In this document: positions 15,273 through 22,462 of the stretch, one piece after another | Numbering within the stretch: position 1 is the first letter of the stretch | Layout: each line of letters opens with the position of its first letter | Source: CAZMCC01 sp964564695 | GTDB taxonomy: Bacteria; Planctomycetota; Phycisphaerae; Phycisphaerales; UBA1924 | Direction: 5' to 3' | NCBI GenBank assembly: GCA_964564695.1 | Contig: CAZMCC010000062.1 | Span: 1-23,827, forward strand | DNA length: 23,827 bases | Program-made: the position numbers and the translations under genes | Notes under the pieces: model-generated | Told to the model about the DNA's origin: nothing | The model's database searches: none | The model's input: the letters and a program-made list of their open reading frames with translations, nothing else

Positions 15273-15623
15273 CAGGGTCTGGCAGCATCTGCACCTATCG
15301 GCACCTCGATCTGCACGAACCTACACCCCACACGCGCGGAAACTCTGGTCCTCATCGTGATAGTGCGATGACAAACCAGAAAGGCCGACGCCGTGATTCC
15401 ACGCCCCCGACCACCTGACCCATCGTTCGTCCCTGCCCCGCACCCGGAGCGAGGTCCGTAGCGACCACCGCTCTGAACGCCGACTTCTGCCGCGCCTACG
15501 CCGAGCCTGATCGGTCATCCGCGGGCGCGGCTCTCATCTCCTGACCGCCCTGTCAACCCCGACCGCTCTCAACGTGGCCCTGCGCCCTGGCGCTGTGGCT
15601 GCGCCCATGAAGGACTCTTCCAT
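15273..15623. other. 351-bp leader region upstream of the sigma-factor gene
   Basis: No convincing gene. Near the left edge is a degenerate array: ATCTGCAC at 15287-15294 and again at 15309-15316, with GCACCT at 15291 and 15301, spaced about one helical turn apart. A strong two-part hairpin follows at 15344-15380. The remainder is pyrimidine-rich. AAGGA at 15610-15614 serves the sigma gene. It is a likely promoter/regulatory region for the replication operon, although I could not place a convincing -35/-10 pair. Confidence 0.5.
15344..15380. promoter_or_regulatory. Two-part stem-loop in the leader region
   Basis: The outer stem TCTGGT/ACCAGA (6 bp) and inner stem TCATCG/CGATGA (6 bp) are separated by a 2x3 internal loop, with an 8-nt apical loop TGATAGTG. 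There is no T-run on the plus strand. It could be an RNA regulatory hairpin or a protein-binding inverted repeat. Confidence 0.45.
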
Positions 15624-16145
15624 ATGCAGATCGACCCCAAAGACCTCGAGTTCGCCAATATGGTCATCGCGACCGAAGTCAACGCCCTGATCGAATGCGG
15701 CTCCATTCGCCGCGATGAGCAGGGGCATTTCACGAGCGAACTTCTCGCCCGCCTCCTCGCCGTGTGGGAGACCTACGACCCGGCCCGTGCCCCCCGTGAG
15801 GCATTCATCAACATCGTGATCAGCAGCCAATGCGTTTCGCTGCTGCGCGAACGCAACGCCCAGAAGCGCCGTGGCACAACCCAGTCGCTGGATGGTCTGG
15901 CTGACGTTCTTGTGGATCGCGCGACATCTGAAGGCAGGCAGCAGCACATCATCAACCTGCGGATCGATCTCGCCGGTGTCATGCCTCTATTGACACCCCT
16001 CCAACGCCAGCTCGTGGACCTCCTCCAGCGTGATGCGCTGGCCCCGATCGCGGAGCAGATGGGCATCCCGCGCCGCACCCTGCGTGACCAGTGCGCCCGC
16101 ATCCGGGATGTCTTCCGCGACGCTGGGCTGGAGGAGTACCTGTGA
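15624..16145 (+). CDS. Phage-type sigma-70-like RNA polymerase sigma factor
   Basis: A 173-residue protein with a two-helical-domain layout like a minimal sigma factor. A region-2-like segment (about residues 35-85) reads TSELLARLLAVWETYDPARAPREAFINIVISSQCVSLLRER (in parts). A region-4-like helix-turn-helix (about 115-173) has LTPLQRQLVDLLQRDALAPIAEQMGIPRRTLRDQCARIRDVF. It would direct host RNA polymerase to element promoters. Start supported by AAGGA 9 nt upstream. It heads a run of replication genes. Region 2 is weakly conserved, so an alternative is a transcription regulator with only the region-4 HTH. I favour sigma factor because HTH placement and length fit. Confidence 0.72.
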   Translation: MQIDPKDLEFANMVIATEVNALIECGSIRRDEQGHFTSELLARLLAVWETYDPARAPREAFINIVISSQCVSLLRERNAQKRRGTTQSLDGLADVLVDRATSEGRQQHIINLRIDLAGVMPLLTPLQRQLVDLLQRDALAPIAEQMGIPRRTLRDQCARIRDVFRDAGLEEYL

Positions 16146-16198
16146 TCGCCTCCGCCACTCGTTTCCCCGTTCGCGTAGATGTGCTCAGGAGGCTCAAC

Positions 16199-16522
16199 AT
16201 GACCACCAAGGACGAACGCTCCGGCCGTTCCGTGTATCGCATTCAGTTCAACGACACGACCGACATGGGCGCGGTCGAAGACACCTTGCTCCTGGCGATT
16301 CTCTCCGTCGGCTGCCTGCACGGGGAGTCCGCCGTCCGCTTGGAGGCCGGATACGCCATCAACGCCGAAGAGCGTCTGGTGGTTCTCGACGCCGGTGCCC
16401 CGCTCGCGCTCGCGGTGGCGCGGGTGTTCGTCGGCATGTGCTCGCACGAACTCGGGAACGACGCCTTCCGCGTCCTTCGTGGCGAGGGAACTGTCCCGAA
16501 GGAGGTTGCGGTTGCATCGTGA
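16199..16522 (+). CDS. Small conserved-looking hypothetical protein, partner of the sigma gene
   Basis: A 107-residue protein: IQFNDTTDMGAVEDTLLLAILSVGCLHGESAVRLEAGYAI, then ERLVVLDAGAPLALAVARVFVGMCSHELGNDAFRVLR. The alternating strand/helix pattern suggests a compact alpha/beta fold. No known catalytic motif, membrane segment or signal peptide. The open frame begins earlier, and a GTG at 16142 overlaps the sigma stop. However, the ATG at 16199 has an ideal AGGAGG with 6-nt spacing. The stop overlaps the primase start (GTGA). From memory, similar small proteins sit beside sigma-like genes in planctomycete prophages; an anti-sigma or co-regulator role is speculation. Confidence 0.7.
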   Translation: MTTKDERSGRSVYRIQFNDTTDMGAVEDTLLLAILSVGCLHGESAVRLEAGYAINAEERLVVLDAGAPLALAVARVFVGMCSHELGNDAFRVLRGEGTVPKEVAVAS

Positions 16523-18969
16523 CCAGCGAATCTTTCGGCGACGCGGAGCCCAATGACCCGACGGCGGGCCGCGAGACATCCTCAACCCTCGCGGCCCTCT
16601 ACCCGACCCGCATCCCCGCAGCCCTGCGCGAACGCTCGCAGTGGGTGTGTTGGAAGTACATCACCCGGGGCGGCAAGCAGACCAAGTGCCCCGTCAACGC
16701 GCGGGGTGGCGGGCGTGCGGATTCGACCGATCCGGCAACCTGGGCTTCGTTCGATGAGGTGGTCGCGGCGTGGAAGGCGGGCGGGTACGCCGGGATCGGC
16801 TACGTCTTCACTGCCGACGGCCCGTTCGCCGGGATCGACCTGGACGGGTGCATCGATGACGCGGGCAACCTCGTCCCCAGCGCCCGCGAGATCATCGACG
16901 CGCTGAACTCCTACACCGAGATCTCGCCCAGCGGGCGCGGCGTGAAAGTGTTCATCGCCGGGCGCAAGCCGGAAGGTGTCGGCTGCAAGTCCAAGGCCAT
17001 CGCAGGGTTCAAGGAATCCGAGGTCTACGACCGGGATCGGTTCTTCACCGTCACCGGGCAGCGCGTGCCGGACACGCCGGAAGGCGTTGAGGAGCGGCAG
17101 GCCGCGCTCAATACGCTCTGCACGCAGCTATGGCCGAAGAAGCCGAAGCCGCATCTGAATGGAACAGTCGTCGGCACAGGCTTTGGCGGGGACGACGCCG
17201 CGCTGATCAAGCGTGCCAGCGCCGCGAAGAACGGCGACCGTTTTGGAAAACTGTGGGCGGGCGACACGTCACTGCACGGCGACGACGCCAGCGGGGCCGA
17301 TCAGGCGCTGTGCAACTCCCTCGCGTTCTGGACCGGCAAGGACGCGGACCGGATGGATCGCCTGTTCCGTGGCTCGGGCCTGTTCCGTGAGAAATGGGAC
17401 GAGAAGCGCGGTGCCCGAACCTACGGACAGATGACGATCGAGAAGGCGATTGCGGACTGCCAGGAGTCGTATGCACCGCGCCGCCGTGCCGCGTCAACAA
17501 CCGCCGCCCCCGATGGCAGCGCAGAACCCGAGCCCGGCGAGGGTGGTGATTCGCTCGTGCCCCTCGGCCAGCACGACCCCGCGACCGGCCGCCTCGTGCT
17601 GTCGCCCCGGCGCACGCTCCCGACCGCCGAGGCCTATGCCCGCGAGTTCAACCAGCACGCCGATGGCCGGACGCTGCACGGCTACGGCGGCCTGCTCATG
17701 GAGTGGCGCGGCAACCGCTACTGCCAGGTCGAGGAGGAATGGCTCAAGCAGCGGCTCCAGCCGTGGCTGCACAAGGCGCTGCGGTATGTGCTCAACAAGC
17801 AGACGGGCGAGATGGAGCTTGTGGACTTCGAGTCCAACCCGACGACGGTCAAGCAGGCGCTCGACACCATCCGAGCGTTCGTTCACCTCCCCGCTTCGAC
17901 GGTGTCTCCATCATGGCTCGGCAGCGGCAAGGACCGTCCGCCCGCGCTCGAACTGCTGCCCTGCAAGTCGCTGAACCTGCATATCCCGACCGGGCGCGTG
18001 TTGGCCCCGACGCCCGCGCTGTTCACCATCAACGCGCTCGACTTCGACTACGAACCCAACCCCGAGCCGCCCGAGCGGTGGATCAAGTTCCTCGAGCAGT
18101 TGTTCGGCGACGACCTCGAATCCGTGGAACTGCTCCAGGAGTGGATGGGCTACTGCCTCACTGGCGACACGAGCCAGCAAAAGATGCTGCTCCTCGTGGG
18201 GCCGAGGCGGTCGGGCAAGGGCACGATCGGCCGCATCGTCACTCGCCTGGTCGGCGCGGGCAACGTCGTGGGACCGACCACCAGCAGCCTGGCCGGGAAC
18301 TTCGGCCTCCAGCCCCTCATCGAGAAGTCCCTGGCCATCGTCAGCGACGCGCGCTTCGGCGGCGACAACGTCGGCACCGTCGTCGAACGCCTCCTGTGCA
18401 TCTCCGGCGAGGACACCCTCACCATCGACCGCAAGTTCCTCGGGTCCGTCAGCATGAAACTGGCGACGAGGTTCATGTTCCTGACCAACGAACTGCCCCG
18501 CCTCAACGACGCCAGCACGGCGCTGGCCGGTCGCTTCCTTGTGCTACGGCTTTCAAACACGTTCTATGGCACGGAGGACGTGACCCTCACCGACCAATTG
18601 CTCGCCGAGTTGCCGGGAATCCTGCTGTGGGCGATCGATGGGTGGAAGCGACTCCGGCAGCGCGGTCGGTTCATCCAGCCCAAGAGCGGCGAGGATGCGA
18701 TCCGCGACATGGAGGACCTCGGCTCCCCTGTCGGCGCCTTCATCCGCGACCGCTGCGTTGTCGGCGTGGGCCATCGAGCATGGGTGGACAACCTCTACGA
18801 CGCCTGGAAGGGGTGGTGCGAGCAGGACGGGCGCAACGCCGTCAGCACCAAGCAGGCGTTCGGACGCGATCTCATGGCCGCTGCGCCGGGCGTTGCACGC
18901 CGTCGCGGAACCGGCATGGTCTCGTTCTACGAGGGCATCGGGCTACGCGGGGAGGTGCCGCCCGTATGA
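16519..18969 (+). CDS. Phage primase-polymerase fused to SF3 (P4/D5-type) helicase
   Basis: Replication initiator of the element, combining primer synthesis and DNA unwinding in one 816-residue protein. The N-terminal PrimPol-like domain (about 15-200) has RSQWVCWKY, a FAGIDLDGCID segment whose D107 and D109 fit the metal-binding Asp pair, and SPSGRGVKVFI. After a linker, a D5_N-like region precedes the SF3 helicase. Its Walker A is GPRRSGKGT (561-569), a B-motif strand is SLAIVSDARFGGD, motif C is FLTNELPR (N657), and the Arg-finger stretch is AGRFLVLRLS. A C-terminal winged-helix region follows (WVDNLYDAWKGWCEQDGR..). The open frame extends far upstream through other genes. The GTG at 16519 overlaps the preceding stop (GTGA) and has AAGGAGG 13 nt upstream, so it is translationally coupled. 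Confidence 0.9.
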   Translation: MTSESFGDAEPNDPTAGRETSSTLAALYPTRIPAALRERSQWVCWKYITRGGKQTKCPVNARGGGRADSTDPATWASFDEVVAAWKAGGYAGIGYVFTADGPFAGIDLDGCIDDAGNLVPSAREIIDALNSYTEISPSGRGVKVFIAGRKPEGVGCKSKAIAGFKESEVYDRDRFFTVTGQRVPDTPEGVEERQAALNTLCTQLWPKKPKPHLNGTVVGTGFGGDDAALIKRASAAKNGDRFGKLWAGDTSLHGDDASGADQALCNSLAFWTGKDADRMDRLFRGSGLFREKWDEKRGARTYGQMTIEKAIADCQESYAPRRRAASTTAAPDGSAEPEPGEGGDSLVPLGQHDPATGRLVLSPRRTLPTAEAYAREFNQHADGRTLHGYGGLLMEWRGNRYCQVEEEWLKQRLQPWLHKALRYVLNKQTGEMELVDFESNPTTVKQALDTIRAFVHLPASTVSPSWLGSGKDRPPALELLPCKSLNLHIPTGRVLAPTPALFTINALDFDYEPNPEPPERWIKFLEQLFGDDLESVELLQEWMGYCLTGDTSQQKMLLLVGPRRSGKGTIGRIVTRLVGAGNVVGPTTSSLAGNFGLQPLIEKSLAIVSDARFGGDNVGTVVERLLCISGEDTLTIDRKFLGSVSMKLATRFMFLTNELPRLNDASTALAGRFLVLRLSNTFYGTEDVTLTDQLLAELPGILLWAIDGWKRLRQRGRFIQPKSGEDAIRDMEDLGSPVGAFIRDRCVVGVGHRAWVDNLYDAWKGWCEQDGRNAVSTKQAFGRDLMAAAPGVARRRGTGMVSFYEGIGLRGEVPPV

Positions 18970-18993
18970 GCCCCGCTGCCCCGCACTGTCACG

Positions 18994-19008
18994 AACTGTC
19001 GCGTCAGT
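18994..19008 (+). repeat. 15-bp direct repeat, copy 1
   Basis: AACTGTCGCGTCAGT, identical to the copy at 19086-19100, 92 bp away. Partial ACTGTC units flank it (18985, CACTGTCACG). Iteron-like. Confidence 0.7.
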
Positions 19009-19085
19009 CGCCATCGTTGCCGACCGCACCCCGCGTGCGTGCGTGCGCGTGCGATGGCGCGCCCGCGTGCATAGGTATCAATGGG

Positions 19086-19100
19086 AACTGTCGCGTCAGT
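19086..19100 (+). repeat. 15-bp direct repeat, copy 2
   Basis: AACTGTCGCGTCAGT, identical to 18994-19008. Followed by two GCGCGGCAGTGCG-like partial units. Confidence 0.7.
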
Positions 19101-19263
19101 GCGCGGCAGTGCGCCGCAGCCATGCCCCCTCGCGGTCTCCCGCCCGTGGGCCACGACGTTGGCCCGGGTTGCGGCCTTCCAGACGGGTCGGGGCGTTGCC
19201 CCACCGTCGCGCTCGCGGCCCACGGCCCAACGTCGCCCAACAGGGCGGGACGGGGCGGATTGT

Positions 19264-19296
19264 GGGTAAGTGGGGTAGGTAGGGACGGGGTAGGTA
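19264..19296 (+). other. G-quadruplex-type motif with a 10-bp tandem repeat
   Basis: Four G-runs (GGG, GGGG, GGG, GGGG) at 19264-19290 have loops of 5, 6 and 2 nt, which satisfies the canonical G3+N1-7 pattern. GGGGTAGGTA occurs twice (19272-19281 and 19287-19296). Confidence 0.6.
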
Positions 19297-19579
19297 CTTC
19301 CCGAGGGGGGACCGGCCCCCTACGCCCGCGGGAACAGCCGCGCTTGGCGACTGAGTTTGTTTCGCGTGTCCGAGCGCGGGGTGGGGGCGTCGCGGCGTCG
19401 TCCGCCCGCCCCGGCAAGGCCGCGACGTGGGCCAACGTGGGCGAACCTGTGGCCAACGGGCGGGGCCGGGAACGGGCGACCCGACGCCAATCCGACGCAG
19501 ATCCAACAGCAAACCGACGGGTCCGGCCGCGCGTGCGGCGGGGCATGAACGGAATCGCAATCGCCGCAAGGAGCGAGGC

Positions 19580-20947
19580 ATGAAGATCGAGATGTGGCCG
19601 CTGGCCAAGGTGAAGCCGTACGAGAAGAACCCGCGCAAGAACGAGGGCGCGATCGATGCGGTCGCCAAGAGCATTCAGGAGTTCGGGTTCCGCGTCCCGA
19701 TCGTCGTCGATGGCGACGGTGTTGTCATCGCCGGACATACCCGGCTCAAGGCGGCGGAGAAACTCGGCTTGGAGAAGGTGCCCGTGCATGTCGCGCGGGA
19801 ACTCAGCCCCGACAAGGTGCGGGCGCTGCGCATCGCCGACAACAAACTCCACGAACTCTCGTCGTGGGACATGGAGTTGCTGCCGATCGAACTGGGCGAC
19901 CTTCAGAGCGCCGACTTTGATCTGTCGCTCCTGGGGTTCAGCGAAGAGGACCTGAGCGCCCTCATGGCCCCAGCCGGGAACGATGGGCTCACCGATCCCG
20001 ACGATGTTCCCGGCCCGCCCGACGCCGCGACGACCGTGCCCGGCGACATCTGGGTGCTCGGTAACCACCGGCTGATGTGCGGCGACAGCAGCAAGCCCGC
20101 GGACCTCGATCGTCTGCTCGGTGGCCAGCAGATCCATCTCGTCAACACGGACCCGCCGTACAACGTCAAGGTTGAGCCTCGCTCGAACAACGCCATCGTC
20201 GCGGGCCTGAGTTCATTCGCGCTTCCCGGCAAGGCCGACCAGCACGACCAGCAGAGCGCCGACCTCAACCGCTACCCCGAGAAGAGCAGGGCCACGCACA
20301 AGAAACTCCGCGCCAAAGACCGCCCGCTCATGAACGACTTCATGACCGACGATGCGTTCGACAAGTTGCTCGACGCCTGGTTCGGCAACATCGCCCGCGT
20401 TCTCATTCCCGGCGGCGGCTTCTACATCTGGGGCGGGTACGCCAACTGCGGCAACTACCCGCCCGTGCTGAAGCGACATGAACTCTACTTCGCGCAAGCA
20501 GTCATCTGGGTAAAAGAGCACCCGGTGCTCACTCGCAAGGACTTCATGGGCAACCACGAATGGTGCTTCTACGGCTGGAAGGAAGGCGCAGCGCACCGCT
20601 TCTTCGGCCCCGCCAACGTGCCGGACGTGTGGTCGATCAAGAAGGTGAACCCGCAGAGCATGGTCCACCTCACGGAGAAGCCCGTCGAGTTGGCAAGGCG
20701 TGCCATTGAGTTCTCGTCGCGCCCCGGCGAGAACGTGCTCGATCTCTTCGGCGGGAGCGGGAGCACGCTCATCGGCGCGGAGATGACCGGGCGGCGAGCG
20801 TTCCTGATGGAACTCGACGCGCTCTACTGCGATGTCATCGTGCAGCGATGGGAGAAGTTCACGGGCCGCAAAGCGGAGCGGCAGGGCTCAAACGCTGTGG
20901 CCGAAGAGAAAGCCGCGACCCGTGTCGCGGCGAAGGGGAAGGCGTGA
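19580..20947 (+). CDS. ParB-like domain / DNA (adenine-N6 or cytosine-N4) methyltransferase fusion
   Basis: A 455-residue phage-type DNA modification methylase. Residues about 5-95 form a ParB/Srx-like domain: PYEKNPRKNEGAIDAVAKSI, FGFRVPIVV, IAGHTRLKAAEKLG and LRIADNKLHELSSWD. A beta-class S-adenosylmethionine methyltransferase follows, with catalytic DPPY at 191-194 first. LIPGGGFYIWGG, EWCFYGWKEGAAHRF and a TEKPVEL helix come next. The SAM-binding FGGSG (390-394) is near the C-terminus. DPPY favours N6-adenine, but N4-cytosine cannot be excluded. The frame is open upstream, but the ATG at 19580 has AAGGAG with 6-nt spacing and matches the family N-terminus. No restriction enzyme adjoins it, so it is probably an orphan that protects element DNA or regulates it. 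Confidence 0.92.
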   Translation: MKIEMWPLAKVKPYEKNPRKNEGAIDAVAKSIQEFGFRVPIVVDGDGVVIAGHTRLKAAEKLGLEKVPVHVARELSPDKVRALRIADNKLHELSSWDMELLPIELGDLQSADFDLSLLGFSEEDLSALMAPAGNDGLTDPDDVPGPPDAATTVPGDIWVLGNHRLMCGDSSKPADLDRLLGGQQIHLVNTDPPYNVKVEPRSNNAIVAGLSSFALPGKADQHDQQSADLNRYPEKSRATHKKLRAKDRPLMNDFMTDDAFDKLLDAWFGNIARVLIPGGGFYIWGGYANCGNYPPVLKRHELYFAQAVIWVKEHPVLTRKDFMGNHEWCFYGWKEGAAHRFFGPANVPDVWSIKKVNPQSMVHLTEKPVELARRAIEFSSRPGENVLDLFGGSGSTLIGAEMTGRRAFLMELDALYCDVIVQRWEKFTGRKAERQGSNAVAEEKAATRVAAKGKA

Positions 20948-20955
20948 TGTCGGCG

Positions 20956-21198
20956 TCAATCCTCGTCGTTTACGGGGAGCGGGCCGTCGGTCGCCTCGTC
21001 CCACGCGAGCCCGTACTCGGTGGCGTCTTCGAGGTCGCGCTCGATGAGCAGGTCGGCCGTCTTGCGCCCCGTGCAGGCGGCGACCGCTCGGGCGAGATCA
21101 GCCCACTCCTCAACCGTCAGCATCTGGTCTTGGCGTGCGCCGAGCAAGTGGTTGGCGGCGGCGAGAACGGCCTCGAGTTGGGCGTGCGTGGCCTGCAT
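20956..21198 (-). CDS. Small hypothetical protein (80 residues)
   Basis: Two predicted helices (THAQLEAVLAAANHLLGARQDQ and TVEEWADLARAVAACTGRKTADLLIE), then an acidic tail ending PVNDED. Acidic overall, with no membrane or signal segment and no known motif. The ATG at 21198 has GGGAG 8 nt upstream and lies 3 bp after the stop of the HARE-HTH gene, so it is the last gene of that operon. It is convergent with the methyltransferase, 8 bp apart. Real gene likely from spacing and composition; function unknown. Confidence 0.65.
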   Translation of the reverse strand: MQATHAQLEAVLAAANHLLGARQDQMLTVEEWADLARAVAACTGRKTADLLIERDLEDATEYGLAWDEATDGPLPVNDED

Positions 21199-21201
21199 GG
21201 G

Positions 21202-21645
21202 TCAGGCTCCCTTCCCGGCGACGAAGACGCCCCTGTCGTGCTTCTTGAACCGGGCGGCGTTCCCCTTGGCGGCGATCTCGCGGATGATGGCGGCGTAGAG
21301 CGTGGCCTCGGGTGTCTTGCCGCCGGGGCTCTTCCAGAGTCCCTTGGCCTCCATCTCCGCGATCATGTCCGTCGCCCGCATGGGCTTGGTGGCCTTGGCG
21401 AGCACCTGGGCGGCGGCGTCGAGGGCGCTCACTCGCTTGGGCTTCTGCTCCTTGGCGGGCTTCGGTGCCTTCGGTGTCTTGGGGGCTTTGCCGCCCGTGG
21501 CCTTGGCGGCGGTGGGCTTCCCGTCCAAGCGGTCCTTGATTTCGGTGAGCGCGGCCTTGCGGAGGCGTTCGCTGCGGGCGGCCCCCTCGGCGCGGGCGGC
21601 GCTCTTGGACATGCGGGCGGGCTTCTTGGTCGTCTTCGTACTCAT
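21202..21645 (-). CDS. HARE-HTH domain protein
   Basis: A 147-residue protein with a Lys/Ala-rich tail-like N-terminus (residues 1-70, PKTPKAPKPAKEQKPK, histone-H1-like) followed by a HARE-HTH winged helix (about 72-143). The winged helix reads SALDAAAQVLAKATKPMRATDMIAEM, GLWKSPGGKTPEATLYAAI and FKKHDRGVFV. HARE-HTH domains occur in restriction enzymes, RNA polymerase delta and chromatin proteins, and are proposed to sense or bind modified DNA. The frame extends to a TTG at 21657, but the ATG at 21645 has GGAG with 6-nt spacing. Same operon as the 80-residue gene. The neighbouring DNA methyltransferase makes a link to modified DNA attractive, but this is inference. Confidence 0.85.
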   Translation of the reverse strand: MSTKTTKKPARMSKSAARAEGAARSERLRKAALTEIKDRLDGKPTAAKATGGKAPKTPKAPKPAKEQKPKRVSALDAAAQVLAKATKPMRATDMIAEMEAKGLWKSPGGKTPEATLYAAIIREIAAKGNAARFKKHDRGVFVAGKGA

Positions 21646-21673
21646 GCTGTTCTCCAAACTACGGGTGCGGAAT

Positions 21674-21694
21674 CCCGCCGCACGTTGCGGCGGG
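21674..21694 (-). promoter_or_regulatory. Perfect 9-bp hairpin in the leader of the HARE-HTH gene
   Basis: CCCGCCGCA-CGT-TGCGGCGGG, 29 bp upstream of the HARE-HTH start and about 50 bp after the stop of the DUF6900-like gene. No T-run follows in the transcribed direction, so it may be an mRNA-processing or stability element rather than a terminator. Confidence 0.45.
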
Positions 21695-21744
21695 GAATCG
21701 CGTGCGGCGCGGTGTCCCGCGTCGTCGCGTGTCGGGGGGGCGGG

Positions 21745-22293
21745 TCACTTCCCGAAGATGTGCTCGCCGAGGCCCGCGGCGAGCAGGCCGACGATGGCCT
21801 TGGCCGCGTCGGTCGTGGGCATGCGGTCCCAGCCCCGGTCGAAGCAGGCGACCTCGGTGTGCGTGAAATGCTCTTGCAGCCAGAGCTTCGAGATGCGGCT
21901 GTCGTCGAGTTCGTATGCGGCGTCGGTGGCGTGCTCGGGGAAGACCAGCGCCTCGAAGGCGTGGCCCGCGATGTTGCCCTTCACCCAGGTGCCGCCCGTC
22001 GGGCGTCCCGTCTTCTTGGTGATCTCCAGCGTGTCGAGCATCTCGCCCGGGTCGGCGGGGTCGAACTTGAAGGGGGCGGGGGCTCCGCAGCCTGCGGCGA
22101 ACCCGGCCTCGAAGGCGAGGGCGATCGCGTCGCGGATGCTCGCTACCGAGATGTCGTGGAAGTCGAGGGCGTCGCGCTTGCGGTCCTCGAGCGTTTCCAA
22201 TCCGAGGCGGTTGCGGACCGCTTCCGTCGCCGCCGCCATGTGAAGGGCCTTGGCCTTGTTCGTCGTCGTCTTCGTGTTCTTCTTCGCGTTCAT
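21745..22293 (-). CDS. DUF6900-like protein with second conserved-looking C-terminal domain
   Basis: A 182-residue protein. The first 17 residues are Lys/Thr/Asn-rich. Residues about 20-67 (TEAVRNRLGLETLEDRKRDALDFHDISVASIRDAIALAFEAG) match what I know of DUF6900, a short helical domain of phage and plasmid proteins. Residues about 100-159 (GGTWVKGNIAGHAFEALVF, DSRISKLWLQ, EVACFDRGWDRMP) resemble a beta-rich domain of small mobile-element proteins, possibly DUF7678; this is from memory. The frame opens at 22410, but the ATG at 22293 has AAGGAG with 9-nt spacing. First gene of a minus-strand operon, divergent from the packaging genes. Function unknown. Confidence 0.75.
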   Translation of the reverse strand: MNAKKNTKTTTNKAKALHMAAATEAVRNRLGLETLEDRKRDALDFHDISVASIRDAIALAFEAGFAAGCGAPAPFKFDPADPGEMLDTLEITKKTGRPTGGTWVKGNIAGHAFEALVFPEHATDAAYELDDSRISKLWLQEHFTHTEVACFDRGWDRMPTTDAAKAIVGLLAAGLGEHIFGK

Positions 22294-22309
22294 GTTCGTG
22301 TTCTCCTTT

Positions 22310-22326
22310 GCGGGGTTCCGCCCCGC
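22310..22326 (-). promoter_or_regulatory. Hairpin in the leader of the DUF6900-like gene
   Basis: GCGGGG-TTCCG-CCCCGC, a 6-bp GC stem about 17 bp upstream of the start codon and directly before the AAGGAG. It may affect translation initiation. Confidence 0.35.
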
Positions 22327-22462
22327 GTTGTGACACATGAAGCCATGACACTCGCCAACCGGCAAGGCAAAGCCGCGAGGATTCGCCGTGAATCTCGCTG
22401 TTGTGGGCAACTACGCGAACGATGTGGGCAACTGGCTGGACGTGCAGGTCCGGGAGGTGGGC

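Larger units (their letters stand above)
18970..19579. other. Repeat-rich control region, candidate replication origin
   Basis: 610 bp between the primase-helicase and the methyltransferase. It contains two copies of a 15-bp direct repeat, a 22-bp alternating purine-pyrimidine tract (19032-19053), a diverged inverted repeat (19156-19178 with 19416-19438), a G-quadruplex motif (19264-19290), and an AAGGAG for the next gene. One frame (18966-19583) is open for 205 codons and overlaps both neighbours by ATGA. However, its product is Arg/Gly/Pro-rich with many rare-type codons (AGG, CGA, ATA) and a Cys cluster, so I think it is not a gene. Confidence 0.5.

Noticed and set aside
18966..19583. A 205-codon open frame overlapping both the primase stop and the methyltransferase start by ATGA
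   Set aside because: The product is Arg/Gly/Pro-rich with rare-type codons, a Cys cluster and no recognisable domain, and other frames there are also open. The DNA repeats explain the region better. Kept as an open question rather than a gene.
19004..20137. A 377-codon minus-strand frame over the control region and methyltransferase
   Set aside because: It is the antisense shadow of the clearly coding methyltransferase, extended by chance in GC-rich DNA.
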